This document shows, in pieces, positions 1 to 7,491 of a stretch of 64,000 nt of DNA (positions within the stretch are counted from its first letter, which is position 1; the number at the start of each line of letters is the position of its first letter). Origin of the DNA: Streptomyces resistomycificus (GTDB lineage Bacteria; Actinomycetota; Actinomycetes; Streptomycetales; Streptomycetaceae); the NCBI RefSeq assembly GCF_001514265.1, contig NZ_KQ949001.1, positions 183,008 through 247,007 of the forward strand, given 5' to 3'. Below the pieces are notes generated by a model. The model worked only from the letters and a program-made list of their open reading frames with translations, made no database searches and was not told the DNA's origin. Position numbers and translations under genes: made by a program.

Positions 1-84
1 GAGCGTCTCGGCGAGCATCTCGCGGCGGCGCTTGATGTCCGCCTCGATCTGCGCCGGGGTTCTCGTGTCCGACGTGTCCGCCAC
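1..84 (-). CDS. DUF3618-like protein, N-terminal part only
   Basis: A 28-codon partial reading frame runs off the left edge of the window. It starts at a GTG (84-82), and a clear GGAGG lies about 8 nt upstream. The visible residues (start ADTSDT, then TPAQIEADIKRRREMLAETL) match the start of the DUF3618 family as I remember it: small actinobacterial proteins with an N-terminal amphipathic helix and usually a C-terminal membrane segment. Function is unknown for the family, and the rest of this copy lies outside the window. It is divergent from the peroxidase gene that follows. Confidence 0.7.
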   Translation of the reverse strand, partial: MADTSDTRTPAQIEADIKRRREMLAETL

Positions 85-188
85 CGTGGGGCCTCCGAAG
101 TCAGCTGATACCTGTTGCTGCCTGTTGCGGACAGTCTGTCAGCTCTGTGCGCCGCCGCACTGTCAGGACCCCCCGTTACGCTAGACCG

Positions 189-656
189 ATGAGCGAGCGA
201 CTCCAGCCCGGGGACGTGGCCCCCGCCTTCACCCTCCCCGACGCAGACGGCACCGACGTGTCCCTGGCCGACCACAAGGGACGCAAGGTCATCGTCTACT
301 TCTACCCGGCGGCCCTGACCCCCGGCTGCACCAAGCAGGCGTGCGACTTCACCGACAACCTGGAGCTGCTGGCCGGCGCCGGGTACGACGTGATCGGCAT
401 CTCCCCCGACAAGCCGGAGAAACTCGCGAAGTTCCGCGAGAAGGAGTCCCTGAAGATCACCCTCCTCGCCGACCCCGAGAAGACCGTCACCGAGTCCTAC
501 GGCGCCTTCGGCGAGAAGAAGAACTACGGCAAGACGTACATGGGCGTCATCCGCTCCACGATCGTCGTGGACGAGGAGGGCAAGGTCGAGCGCGCCCTCT
601 ACAACGTCCGGGCGACCGGACACGTCGCGAAGATCATCAAGGACCTGGGCATCTGA
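189..656 (+). CDS. bcp: Thiol peroxidase of the Bcp/PrxQ type
   Basis: This 155-residue peroxiredoxin reduces hydrogen peroxide and organic hydroperoxides in the cytosol using thioredoxin-type donors. The peroxidatic cysteine is Cys47 in the motif TPGCTKQACDF and the resolving cysteine is Cys52, the CxxxxC spacing of atypical 2-Cys Bcp proteins. The start at 189 was chosen over an in-frame start at 147 because it gives the family's usual length and begins just before the conserved LQPGDVAP. There is no Shine-Dalgarno. A TANNNT box (177-182) ends 6 nt before the ATG, so the mRNA may be leaderless. Its 3' end overlaps the convergent acetyltransferase gene by 20 nt. Confidence 0.93.
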   Translation: MSERLQPGDVAPAFTLPDADGTDVSLADHKGRKVIVYFYPAALTPGCTKQACDFTDNLELLAGAGYDVIGISPDKPEKLAKFREKESLKITLLADPEKTVTESYGAFGEKKNYGKTYMGVIRSTIVVDEEGKVERALYNVRATGHVAKIIKDLGI

Positions 657-1143
657 ACGACACCCACACGTCGGGAGCCAGGTCGGGCCGGTCCGGCACC
701 GGCCTGCGCTCCTCCCGCCAGCCGTCCCCGGCGAGTTCACCGGCGACCCGCCGCCAGAACCGGACGGCACCGGCGTTGGCGTCCTGAAAGGCCACCGCCC
801 ACTCCCCCGGATGCCGCGCCACCACCTCCCGCACGGCCCGCAGCCCGACCCCGGCCCTGCGCGCTCCGCGCACGACGAAGAAGCTGTTGAGCACACGCAC
901 GGGCGCGTCGAGCCCCCGCACGAAAGCGAACCCGACGGGAGACCCGCCGACGCTGAACAGGTACGCCGCCCAGCCGGGGTCCCCCGAGAAGGCAGCCTCC
1001 AGCCGCTCCTTCCGGAACGTCCCGTCGGCGTAGGGCAGTTGCCCGCCGAACTCGGACAGGTCATGCCGGAACAGGAGCCAGAGGCGTTCGACGGTGGGAT
1101 GGTCGGCGGGGACTACTGGTCGGACGATCAGTTCTGAGGCCAT
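637..1143 (-). CDS. GNAT-family N-acetyltransferase
   Basis: This 168-residue single-domain protein has the GNAT fold signature. The acetyl-CoA pyrophosphate-binding loop reads RRAGVGLRA at about residues 95-103, followed by the expected helix and a C-terminal strand around FQDANAGAVRFWRR. The acceptor substrate cannot be read from the sequence. The ATG at 1143 has an AGGAGG just upstream, but that Shine-Dalgarno forms one arm of a long terminator-like hairpin (see 1144-1187). The gene is convergent with bcp and overlaps its end by 20 nt. Confidence 0.85.
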   Translation of the reverse strand: MASELIVRPVVPADHPTVERLWLLFRHDLSEFGGQLPYADGTFRKERLEAAFSGDPGWAAYLFSVGGSPVGFAFVRGLDAPVRVLNSFFVVRGARRAGVGLRAVREVVARHPGEWAVAFQDANAGAVRFWRRVAGELAGDGWREERRPVPDRPDLAPDVWVSFRCPGP

Positions 1144-1187
1144 GAAAAAAGCCTCCTGGGCCGGACGGGGGTCCGGGCCCGGGAGGC
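1144..1187 (-). terminator. Intrinsic-terminator-like hairpin containing the GNAT ribosome-binding site
   Basis: On the minus strand, arms 1187-1171 and 1166-1151 pair over about 16 bp with one bulge and one G-U pair around a GGGG loop. A run of six T residues follows, directly abutting the ATG of the acetyltransferase. The distal arm contains the gene's GGAGG. Structurally this is a rho-independent terminator for transcription coming from rdgB, and it would also hide the ribosome-binding site in any transcript that reads through. Confidence 0.75.
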
Positions 1188-1260
1188 CTGACGTGTGATC
1201 AGCAGTATATCGGTTCCGGCCTGGCCGGCACCGCCCGGTAGCATGGCCGGGCAGTGTCAG

Positions 1261-1347
1261 GCGGCCGTGGTGGAACTGGCAGTCACGCTGGGTTTAGGTC
1301 CCAGTGGGGTAACTCCCGTGAGGGTTCGAGTCCCTCCGGCCGCACCA
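1261..1347 (+). tRNA. tRNA-Leu (anticodon UAG)
   Basis: An 87-nt class II tRNA. The acceptor stem GCGGCCG pairs with CGGCCGC. The anticodon stem CTGGG/CCCAG encloses the loop TTTAGGT, giving anticodon TAG for CUA leucine codons. The long variable arm and the T-loop TTCGAGT are present. The 3' CCA is encoded (ACCA at 1344-1347). The convergent rdgB gene ends 6 nt downstream. Confidence 0.97.
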
Positions 1348-1352
1348 GTACG

Positions 1353-1955
1353 TCAGCCGAGCAGCTCCCGCACCACCGGCACCAGCGCCCGGAACGCCTT
1401 GCCGCGGTGGCTGATCGCGTTCTTCTCCTGCGCCGTCAGTTCGGCGCACGTCCGGGTGTCGTTCTCCGGCTGGAGGATCGGGTCGTAGCCGAAGCCGTTC
1501 GTGCCGGCCGGGGTGTGCCGGAGTACGCCCCGCAGCCGGCCCTCCACCACCCGTTCCGTGCCGTCCGGCAGGGCGAGCGCCGCCGCGCAGGCGAAGTGGG
1601 CGCCCCGGTGTTCGTCGGCGATGTCCGAGAGCTGGGCGAGCAGCAGGTCGAGGTTGGCCTTGTCGTCGCCGTGGCGGCCTGCCCAGCGGGCGGAGAAGAT
1701 GCCGGGGGCGCCGTTCAGGACGTCCACGCAGAGGCCGGAGTCGTCGGCCACGGCGGGCAGGCCGGTGGCCTGGGCGAGGGCGTGGGCCTTGAGCAGGGCG
1801 TTCTCGGCGAAGGTGACGCCTGTTTCCTTGACGTCGGGGATGTCGGGGTAGGCCTCCGCGCCGACGAGGTCGTGGGGCAGGCCTGCGTCGGCGAGGATCG
1901 CCCTGAGCTCGGTGATCTTTCCGGCGTTGCGGGTGGCGAGGATCAAGCGGGTCAT
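1353..1955 (-). CDS. rdgB: Non-canonical purine NTP pyrophosphatase (RdgB/HAM1)
   Basis: This 200-residue cytosolic house-cleaning enzyme hydrolyses dITP, dXTP and XTP to the monophosphates and keeps deaminated purines out of DNA and RNA. It starts with the family signature LILATRNAGKITELR. It contains the metal-binding and catalytic stretch GLPAVADDSGLCVDVLNGAPGIFSAR (about 64-90, described in part here) and the C-terminal base-recognition region SHRGKAFRAL. The length is typical. It lies downstream of rph on the same strand, a common actinobacterial arrangement, with a small lipoprotein gene between them. Confidence 0.95.
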   Translation of the reverse strand: MTRLILATRNAGKITELRAILADAGLPHDLVGAEAYPDIPDVKETGVTFAENALLKAHALAQATGLPAVADDSGLCVDVLNGAPGIFSARWAGRHGDDKANLDLLLAQLSDIADEHRGAHFACAAALALPDGTERVVEGRLRGVLRHTPAGTNGFGYDPILQPENDTRTCAELTAQEKNAISHRGKAFRALVPVVRELLG

Positions 1956-1989
1956 GGGGTCCAGTATCCCGGCCTCGCCCCCGGCCCGG

Positions 1990-2394
1990 TTACGGCGTGC
2001 AGACCTTCGTCAGTTCGCCCGCCGCGTCCGTGATCCCGCTCACGTCAGGGGTGGTGTCGCCGTTCGCGACGTCGTCACGGACGTTGCCGACGGCCTGGTC
2101 CAGCTGGTCGACGGCCTTGTTGACGTCGGCGTTGTCGGTCTTGTCGCCGATGTCGGTGAGGTTCTTGTCGATGGCGTCGAGGGACTCCTCGAGCTGCGTC
2201 GGGTCGTTCGACGCGTTCTCCACGGCCTGCTGGAGGTTGGTGACGCTGTCGGCGATGGCGTCGGCGGTCTGGACGCAGTCCAGTGCCTTGTTGACGGCGT
2301 CGCAGCCGGTGGTGAGACCGGTCGTCAGCGCGACAGCGGCCACCGCGGCGACGATGGCGATTCGGCGACCTGGGCGGCGTCGGCTCGCGGCCAT
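1990..2394 (-). CDS. Small secreted lipoprotein, uncharacterised
   Basis: This 134-residue protein starts with basic residues (ASRRRPGRR), then a hydrophobic segment ending in the lipobox LTTGC, where the Cys would be lipidated and exported. The mature part is acidic and helical, with heptad-like Leu/Val spacing (VQTADAIADSVTNLQQAVEN and DQLDQAVGNVRDDV), suggesting a coiled coil. It contains a second Cys near the start and one two residues from the C-terminus, which could form a disulphide. The start at 2394 was chosen because GGGAGG lies 10 nt upstream and the signal sequence follows directly. I do not recognise a named family. It lies between rph and rdgB on the same strand. Confidence 0.75.
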   Translation of the reverse strand: MAASRRRPGRRIAIVAAVAAVALTTGLTTGCDAVNKALDCVQTADAIADSVTNLQQAVENASNDPTQLEESLDAIDKNLTDIGDKTDNADVNKAVDQLDQAVGNVRDDVANGDTTPDVSGITDAAGELTKVCTP

Positions 2395-2537
2395 GGATCT
2401 GTTCCCTCCCGTTGGCAGGGCCTCGATGGCCCTCGTACTGGCCGGGCGCACGGTGGTGTTCCGTGCGCCCGTACCCGTAGTGACGCGAAGGCGGTCGGCG
2501 CGGTTGCCCGCGACGGCCGGCCTTCTTGGTGCGCCCT

Positions 2538-3275
2538 TTACTTTTCGAGGACCGTATCAAGGGCCTTGCGCTGCAGGGCCGCCAGGTCGGTGCAGCCGGC
2601 GACCGCGAGGTCGAGGAGGGCGTTGAGCTCGTCGCGGGCGAAGGGCTCGGCCTCGGCGGTGCCCTGGACCTCGACGAAGCGGCCGTCGCCGGTGCAGACG
2701 ACGTTCATGTCGGTCTCGGCGCGGACGTCCTCCTCGTAGCAGAGGTCCAGGAGCGGGACCGAGCCGACGATGCCGACCGAGACCGCGCTGACCGTCCCGG
2801 TCAGGGGCTGGCGGCCGGCCTTGATCAGCTTGCGGCCCTGGGCCCAGGAGATCGCGTCGGCCAGAGCGACGTAGGCGCCGGTGATGGCCGCCGTGCGCGT
2901 GCCGCCGTCGGCCTGGAGGACGTCGCAGTCCAGGACGATGGTGTTCTCGCCGAGTGCCTTGTAGTCGATGACCGCGCGCAGGGAGCGGCCGATGAGACGG
3001 CTGATCTCGTGGGTGCGGCCGCCGATCTTGCCGCGCACGGACTCGCGGTCTCCGCGGGTGTTGGTGGCGCGGGGCAGCATGGAGTACTCGGCGGTGACCC
3101 AGCCCTCGCCGCTGCCCTTGCGCCAGCGCGGGACGCCTTCGGTGACGGAGGCGGTGCAGAAGACCTTCGTGTCGCCGAAGGAGACGAGGACGGAGCCCTC
3201 GGCGTGCTTGCTCCAGCCGCGTTCGATGGTGACCGGGCGGAGTTGTTCGGGGGTGCGGCCGTCGATTCGAGACAT
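2538..3275 (-). CDS. rph: Ribonuclease PH
   Basis: This 245-residue phosphorolytic 3'-5' exoribonuclease trims tRNA precursors, using phosphate to release nucleoside diphosphates. It is a hexameric RNase PH fold enzyme. The N-terminal signature SRIDGRTPEQLRPVTIERGW, the phosphate-binding region GDRESVRGKIGGRTHEISRL (about 86-106) and the GGTRTAAITGAYVAL motif (about 124-138) are all visible. The ATG at 3275 gives the usual length and the conserved first residues; an upstream in-frame extension was rejected. It heads a likely rph-lipoprotein-rdgB unit. Confidence 0.96.
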   Translation of the reverse strand: MSRIDGRTPEQLRPVTIERGWSKHAEGSVLVSFGDTKVFCTASVTEGVPRWRKGSGEGWVTAEYSMLPRATNTRGDRESVRGKIGGRTHEISRLIGRSLRAVIDYKALGENTIVLDCDVLQADGGTRTAAITGAYVALADAISWAQGRKLIKAGRQPLTGTVSAVSVGIVGSVPLLDLCYEEDVRAETDMNVVCTGDGRFVEVQGTAEAEPFARDELNALLDLAVAGCTDLAALQRKALDTVLEK

Positions 3276-3303
3276 GGCGCTGAGCCTAGTCGCACATGGG
3301 GAA

Positions 3304-3332
3304 GGGGCCCCTCCCGCGGTGGGAAAGGCCCC
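3304..3332 (-). terminator. Probable terminator after nagF
   Basis: Inverted repeat with outer arms GGGGCC/GGCCCC, an internal 2x2 mismatch, and inner arms TCCC/GGGA around a 5-nt loop. It lies about 36 nt downstream of the nagF stop codon. No strong T tract follows. Confidence 0.45.
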
Positions 3333-3367
3333 TGAAGAGTGAGTGGGGCCGTGTGGGGCCCGCGGAC

Positions 3368-3601
3368 TCACATCAGGTCTTCGATCTCCGCGGCGATCGG
3401 GTCGGCGTCGGTGCCGATGACGACCTGGATGGCGGTGCCCATCTTGACGACGCCGTGGGCTCCGGCGGCCTTCAGGGCGGCCTCGTCGACCTTGCTCGCG
3501 TCGACGACCTCGGTCCGCAGGCGGGTGATGCAGCCCTCGACCTCTTCGATGTTGTCGATGCCGCCGAGCCCGGCAACGATCTTCTCAGCCTTGCTGGCCA
3601 T
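3368..3601 (-). CDS. nagF: PTS EIIB component for N-acetylglucosamine
   Basis: A 77-residue stand-alone EIIB domain of the glucose/GlcNAc PTS family. The phosphorylated cysteine is Cys24 in the motif VEGCITRLR. It passes phosphate from EIIA-Crr to the sugar as it is moved by the EIIC permeases NagE1 and NagE2 encoded next door. The ATG at 3601 is the first codon before the conserved KAEKIVAGLGGIDN; the upstream in-frame extension is not conserved-looking. The gene is divergent from nagE1, and the dre site at 3718-3733 between them implies control by the GntR-type repressor DasR. The names follow the S. coelicolor system. Confidence 0.93.
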   Translation of the reverse strand: MASKAEKIVAGLGGIDNIEEVEGCITRLRTEVVDASKVDEAALKAAGAHGVVKMGTAIQVVIGTDADPIAAEIEDLM

Positions 3602-3717
3602 GTTCCTTCTCCCTGATCCGAACCGCTTTGTCGCAGTAACCCACAGTTGGCCCATCTTCGCGAGCGATCGTGCCGGAGGTACCGAAAGATGACCTGGCAG
3701 CAACGAAATCGTCCGTA

Positions 3718-3733
3718 GCTGGTCTACACCACC
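3718..3733. promoter_or_regulatory. DasR-responsive element (dre) between nagF and nagE1
   Basis: The sequence GCTGGTCTACACCACC closely matches the published dre palindrome ACTGGTCTAGACCACT: the core TGGTCTA/ACACCA is intact apart from one central base. It lies 21 bp before the nagE1 ATG and 117 bp before nagF, so it could repress both. DasR is released by glucosamine-6-phosphate. Confidence 0.85.
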
Positions 3734-3753
3734 TGACAGGCGGTCGCCAAACC

Positions 3754-5055
3754 ATGAGTGCCGAGAGTGCCGACACGGGGGTCAGTCCCGCGCGCGCCCG
3801 CTGGAACAGCGTGTTCCAGGCGTTGCAGAAGATGGGCCGCAGTCTCCAACTGCCCATCGCCGTGCTGCCGGCGGCCGGCATCCTCAACCGGCTCGGCCAG
3901 CCCGACGTGTTCGGGGCCGACGGACTCGGCTGGACGAACGTCTCCAAGGTGATGGCGGGGGCGGGCGGCGCGCTGCTGGACAGTCAGCTGGGGCTGCCCC
4001 TGTTGTTCTGCATCGGTGTGGCGATCGGCATGGCGAAGAAGGCCGACGGTTCGACAGCTCTCGCGGCGGTGACGGGATTTCTCGTCTACTACACCGTGCT
4101 GCTCCAGTTCCCGGAGGACTGCCCCGAGGGCACGAAGACCCTGACCGGCATCGGCTGCCAGGTGACGGCCGACGGATCGGTGTCGGAGTTCACCTTCCAG
4201 AACCCGGGTGTCTTCGGCGGCATCATCATGGGTCTGATGTCGGCGTACTTCTGGCAGCGCTTCCACCGCACCAAGCTGGTGGACTGGCTCGGCTTCTTCA
4301 ACGGCCGCCGGCTGGTGCCGATCATCATGGCGTTCGTGGCGATCGCGTTCGCGTCGGTGTGCCTGTGGGTCTGGCCGCCGATCGGTGACGCGCTGGAGAG
4401 CTTCAGTGACTGGCTGACCGACCTGGGCGCGTGGGGCTCCGGTGTCTTCGGTATCGCGAACCGGGCGTTGCTGGTGATCGGTCTGCACCAGTTCCTGAAC
4501 GTGCCCATCTGGTTCCAGTTCGGCAGTTACACCAAGCCGGACGGCACGGTGGTGCACGGCGACATCAACATGTTCCTGGCGGGCGACCCGAACGCGGGCC
4601 AGTTCACCTCGGGCTTCTTCCCGATCATGATGTTCGCGCTGCCGGCCGCGGCGCTCGCCATCACGCACTGCGCGAAGCCGAGCCGCCGCAAGGAGGTCGG
4701 CGGTCTGATGCTCTCCGTCGCGCTGACCTCGCTCGTCACGGGCATCACAGAGCCGATCGAGTACTCGTTCCTGTTCATCGCGCCGCTGCTGTACGCGGTG
4801 CACGCGGTCCTGACGGGTGTGTCGATGGCGGTGACGTGGGGGCTCGGGGTGCACGACGGCTTCAGCTTCTCGGCGGGGCTGATCGACTACGTCATCAACT
4901 GGAACCTGGCGACGAAACCGTGGCTGATCATTCCGATCGGCCTGTGTTTCGCGGCCGTCTACTACGTGATCTTCCGTTTCGCGATCACGCGGTTCGACCT
5001 CAAGACGCCGGGCAGGGAGCCCGAGGAGGAGGTCGAGGACGTCACCAAGGGGTAG
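3754..5055 (+). CDS. nagE1: PTS EIIC permease, N-acetylglucosamine type (NagE1)
   Basis: A 433-residue EIIC membrane permease of the glucose/GlcNAc family. The N-terminus (WNSVFQALQKMGRSLQLPIAVLPAAGIL) leads into the first helix. The substrate-binding segments GLHQFLNVPIWFQ and the conserved TGITEPIEYSFLF motif (about 332-345) are present. It has no EIIB domain, consistent with the separate nagF gene. The start at 3754 was chosen because upstream codons run back through the dre site. It is a close paralogue of the next gene, nagE2, but has a longer loop around residues 120-150 with two Cys residues (EDCPEG, GIGCQV). Confidence 0.92.
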   Translation: MSAESADTGVSPARARWNSVFQALQKMGRSLQLPIAVLPAAGILNRLGQPDVFGADGLGWTNVSKVMAGAGGALLDSQLGLPLLFCIGVAIGMAKKADGSTALAAVTGFLVYYTVLLQFPEDCPEGTKTLTGIGCQVTADGSVSEFTFQNPGVFGGIIMGLMSAYFWQRFHRTKLVDWLGFFNGRRLVPIIMAFVAIAFASVCLWVWPPIGDALESFSDWLTDLGAWGSGVFGIANRALLVIGLHQFLNVPIWFQFGSYTKPDGTVVHGDINMFLAGDPNAGQFTSGFFPIMMFALPAAALAITHCAKPSRRKEVGGLMLSVALTSLVTGITEPIEYSFLFIAPLLYAVHAVLTGVSMAVTWGLGVHDGFSFSAGLIDYVINWNLATKPWLIIPIGLCFAAVYYVIFRFAITRFDLKTPGREPEEEVEDVTKG

Positions 5056-5114
5056 GTCCGCACCCGGCCGGAACAGGTAGCCCAAAGTAGCCTTCCCGTC
5101 ACGGGAACCGCGGG

Positions 5115-5144
5115 TTCCTTATGCGCCCTTCATCGTGCTAGAAC
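5115..5144 (+). promoter_or_regulatory. Candidate nagE2 promoter
   Basis: A possible -35 TTCCTT (5115-5120) and -10 TAGAAC (5139-5144) are separated by 18 bp. The -10 abuts the first of two dre sites, so DasR bound there would block the start region. This is an inference from consensus matching only. Confidence 0.4.
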
Positions 5145-5159
5145 ATGGTCTACACCACT
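5144..5159. promoter_or_regulatory. DasR-responsive element (dre), upstream copy before nagE2
   Basis: CATGGTCTACACCACT matches the dre consensus over the TGGTCTA...ACCACT core. It is immediately followed, after one base, by a second site in the opposite orientation (5161-5176). Confidence 0.85.
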
Positions 5160-5160
5160 G

Positions 5161-5176
5161 AGTGGTGTAGACCACC
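5161..5176. promoter_or_regulatory. DasR-responsive element (dre), downstream copy before nagE2
   Basis: AGTGGTGTAGACCACC is a strong dre match, 16 bp before the nagE2 start codon. With the copy at 5144-5159 it forms a nearly perfect larger inverted repeat centred on position 5160, so two DasR dimers could bind side by side. Confidence 0.85.
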
Positions 5177-5192
5177 ACCCGATGGAGGAAGT

Positions 5193-6443
5193 ATGAGCTC
5201 CGCCACCGCAACGGCGGCCCCCGCGAAGAAGCGGGGTTCCGGACTGTTCCAGGGCCTGCAGAAGGTCGGCCGCAGCCTCCAGCTCCCGATCGCCGTACTG
5301 CCGGCGGCGGGGCTGCTGCTGCGCTTCGGCCAGCCCGACGTGTTCGGCAAGGACGGCCTCGGCTGGGACAAGGTCGCGGCCGTGTTCGCCACCGCCGGTG
5401 GCGCGATCTTCGACAACCTGCCGATGCTGTTCTGCATCGGTGTCGCGATCGGCTTCGCCAAGAAGTCGGACGGCTCGACGGCGCTGGCCGCCCTGGTCGG
5501 TTTCCTGGTCTACAGCAACGTCCTGAAGGCCTTCCCGGTCACCGAGGCCAAGGTCCAGGCCGGCGCGGACATAGCCGCGACCTACAACAACCCCGGTGTC
5601 CTCGGCGGCATCCTGATGGGTCTGCTGTCCGCCGTGCTGTGGCAGCGCTTCCACCGCACCAGGCTGGTGGACTGGCTCGGCTTCTTCAACGGCCGCCGGC
5701 TGGTGCCGATCATCATGGCCTTCGTCGGCACCCTGATGGGCGTCTTCTTCGGCCTGGTCTGGGAGCCGATCGGTGAGGTCATCGCCGACTTCGGCGAGTG
5801 GATGACCGGTCTCGGCGCCGTCGGTGCGGGCCTGTTCGGCCTGATCAACCGCGCGCTGATCCCCATCGGCATGCACCAGTTCGTCAACACCGTGTCCTGG
5901 TTCCAGCTCGGCGACTTCAAGGACGCGGCGGGCGAGATCGTCCACGGTGACCTGAACCGCTTCTTCGCCGGTGACCCGACGGCCGGTCAGTTCATGTCCG
6001 GCTTCTTCCCGATCATGATGTTCGGTCTGCCGGCCGCCGCGATCGCGATCGCCCACGCCGCTCGTCCCGAGCGCCGCAAGGCCGTGATGGGCATGATGGT
6101 CTCGCTCGCGCTGACCTCGTTCATCACCGGTGTGACCGAGCCGATCGAGTTCTCGTTCATGTTCATCGCCCCGGTGCTGTACGCGATCCACGCGGTCCTC
6201 ACCGCCGTCTCCATGGCCGTCACCTGGGCGCTCGGCGTCCACGCGGGCTTCACCTTCTCCGCGGGTGCCATCGACTACGGGCTGAACTGGACCCTGGCCA
6301 CCAAGCCATGGCTGATCATCCCGATCGGTCTGGTCTTCGCGGCGATCTACTACACCCTCTTCCGCTTCGCGATCACCAAGTTCGACCTCCCCACCCCGGG
6401 CCGCGAGCCCGAGGAGGAGGTCGAGGACCTCACCAAGGCGTGA
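5193..6443 (+). CDS. nagE2: PTS EIIC permease for N-acetylglucosamine (NagE2)
   Basis: A 416-residue EIIC permease with the same architecture as NagE1: FQGLQKVGRSLQLPIAVLPA at the N-terminus, GMHQFVNTVSWFQ in the middle and TGVTEPIEFSFMF near residue 315. In S. coelicolor this second copy is the main GlcNAc transporter and is needed for GlcNAc sensing. A strong ribosome-binding site (GGAGGAAGT) precedes the ATG at 5193; an in-frame ATG at 5145 lies inside the upstream dre site. The double dre site upstream indicates DasR control. A perfect hairpin terminator follows. Confidence 0.94.
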   Translation: MSSATATAAPAKKRGSGLFQGLQKVGRSLQLPIAVLPAAGLLLRFGQPDVFGKDGLGWDKVAAVFATAGGAIFDNLPMLFCIGVAIGFAKKSDGSTALAALVGFLVYSNVLKAFPVTEAKVQAGADIAATYNNPGVLGGILMGLLSAVLWQRFHRTRLVDWLGFFNGRRLVPIIMAFVGTLMGVFFGLVWEPIGEVIADFGEWMTGLGAVGAGLFGLINRALIPIGMHQFVNTVSWFQLGDFKDAAGEIVHGDLNRFFAGDPTAGQFMSGFFPIMMFGLPAAAIAIAHAARPERRKAVMGMMVSLALTSFITGVTEPIEFSFMFIAPVLYAIHAVLTAVSMAVTWALGVHAGFTFSAGAIDYGLNWTLATKPWLIIPIGLVFAAIYYTLFRFAITKFDLPTPGREPEEEVEDLTKA

Positions 6444-6471
6444 GGCCCCCCCACACAGGCCGTACGGCATG

Positions 6472-6510
6472 ACGAAGGCCCCGGAACCGGGAAGGTTCCG
6501 GGGCCTTCGT
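6472..6510. terminator. Bidirectional terminator between nagE2 and the metallo-hydrolase gene
   Basis: A perfect 17-bp inverted repeat (6472-6488 and 6494-6510) around the loop GGGAA, placed between two convergent genes. No long T tract, as is common in Streptomyces. Confidence 0.85.
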
Positions 6511-6523
6511 GCACGCTCCGGCG

Positions 6524-7276
6524 TCAGATCTCGTACGACACGCTCGGCGTCGCCAGCTCCACCGGACCGTCGTACACCGCGCGCGCGTCGGCCAGGTTGA
6601 CCTGGGGATCGGTCCACGGGGGGATGTGGGTGAGGACCAGGCGGCGGGCTCCTGCCCGGGTCGCCGTCTCGCCCGCCTCGCGGCCGTTGAGGTGCAGGTC
6701 GGGGATGTTCTCCTTGCCGTGCGTGAAGGCGGCCTCGCACAGGAACAGGTCGGTGTCGCGGGCGAGTTCGTCCAGGGCCGGGCTGAGGCCGGTGTCGCCG
6801 GAGTACGTCAGCGACTTCCCGGCGTGCTCGACGCGGATGCCGTACGCCTCCACCGGGTGCGCCACGCGGTCGGTGTGGACCGTGAACGGGCCGAGCTCGA
6901 AGGTGGACGGCTTGACCGTGTGGAAGTCGAAGACCTCGCTCATGGAGGAGGCGGTGGGGGTGTCCGCGTAGGCGGTGGTCAGCCGGTGTTCCGTGCCCTC
7001 GGGCCCGTAGACGGGGATCGGGTCGCAGCGGCCGCCGTCGTGGCGGTAGTAGCGCGCGACGAAGTACGCACACATGTCGATGCAGTGGTCGGCGTGCAGA
7101 TGGCTGAGGAAGATCGCGTCGAGGTCGTAGAGACCGCAGTGGCGCTGCAGCTCGCCAAGGGCACCGTTGCCCATGTCGAGAAGCAGCCGGAAGCCGTCGG
7201 CCTCGACGAGGTAGCTCGAGCAGGCCGATTCCGCGGACGGGAACGACCCCGAGCAGCCGACGACGGTGAGCTTCAT
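6524..7276 (-). CDS. Metallo-beta-lactamase-fold hydrolase (RNase Z-like)
   Basis: A 250-residue cytosolic enzyme with the metal-binding motif HLHADH at residues 59-64 and a later Asp/His pair (TYSGDTGLS near 155; LTHIPPW near 215). The N-terminus MKLTVVGCSGSFPS is typical of the RNase Z/arylsulfatase-like branch of the superfamily. It lacks the long flexible exosite arm of classical tRNase Z, so I do not assign tRNA processing. Substrate unknown. GGAGG lies about 10 nt before the ATG at 7276. It is convergent with nagE2 and divergent from the PemK-like gene. Confidence 0.85.
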   Translation of the reverse strand: MKLTVVGCSGSFPSAESACSSYLVEADGFRLLLDMGNGALGELQRHCGLYDLDAIFLSHLHADHCIDMCAYFVARYYRHDGGRCDPIPVYGPEGTEHRLTTAYADTPTASSMSEVFDFHTVKPSTFELGPFTVHTDRVAHPVEAYGIRVEHAGKSLTYSGDTGLSPALDELARDTDLFLCEAAFTHGKENIPDLHLNGREAGETATRAGARRLVLTHIPPWTDPQVNLADARAVYDGPVELATPSVSYEI

Positions 7277-7491
7277 AAAGCAGAAACCTCCGCGGGCGGG
7301 AAACTTTTCTGGGAAGGAAACGGGGGTCGTGCGGTTTGTCGAGCGTAAGGCGCAAAACTCCCGGTCGCTCCTCCACCAGGGGCTGTTGTGGGCGAACTCA
7401 CCTGCGCTGTCACCGGTTCGGCTGGACCGAAGGCGTGCGGGGCGCGAGGAAGGGCGCGCAGCCGGGATCGCACGCCGGTAACGTCATGCCC

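Noticed and set aside
3724..5085. Long open frame on the minus strand, opposite nagE1
   Set aside because: Arg/Asp/His-rich translation typical of the shadow of a GC-rich gene; nagE1 has clear EIIC motifs on the plus strand.
5130..7376. 748-codon frame on the minus strand spanning nagE2 and the metallo-hydrolase gene
   Set aside because: Antisense shadow of two well-supported genes; low-complexity Arg-rich translation without domains.
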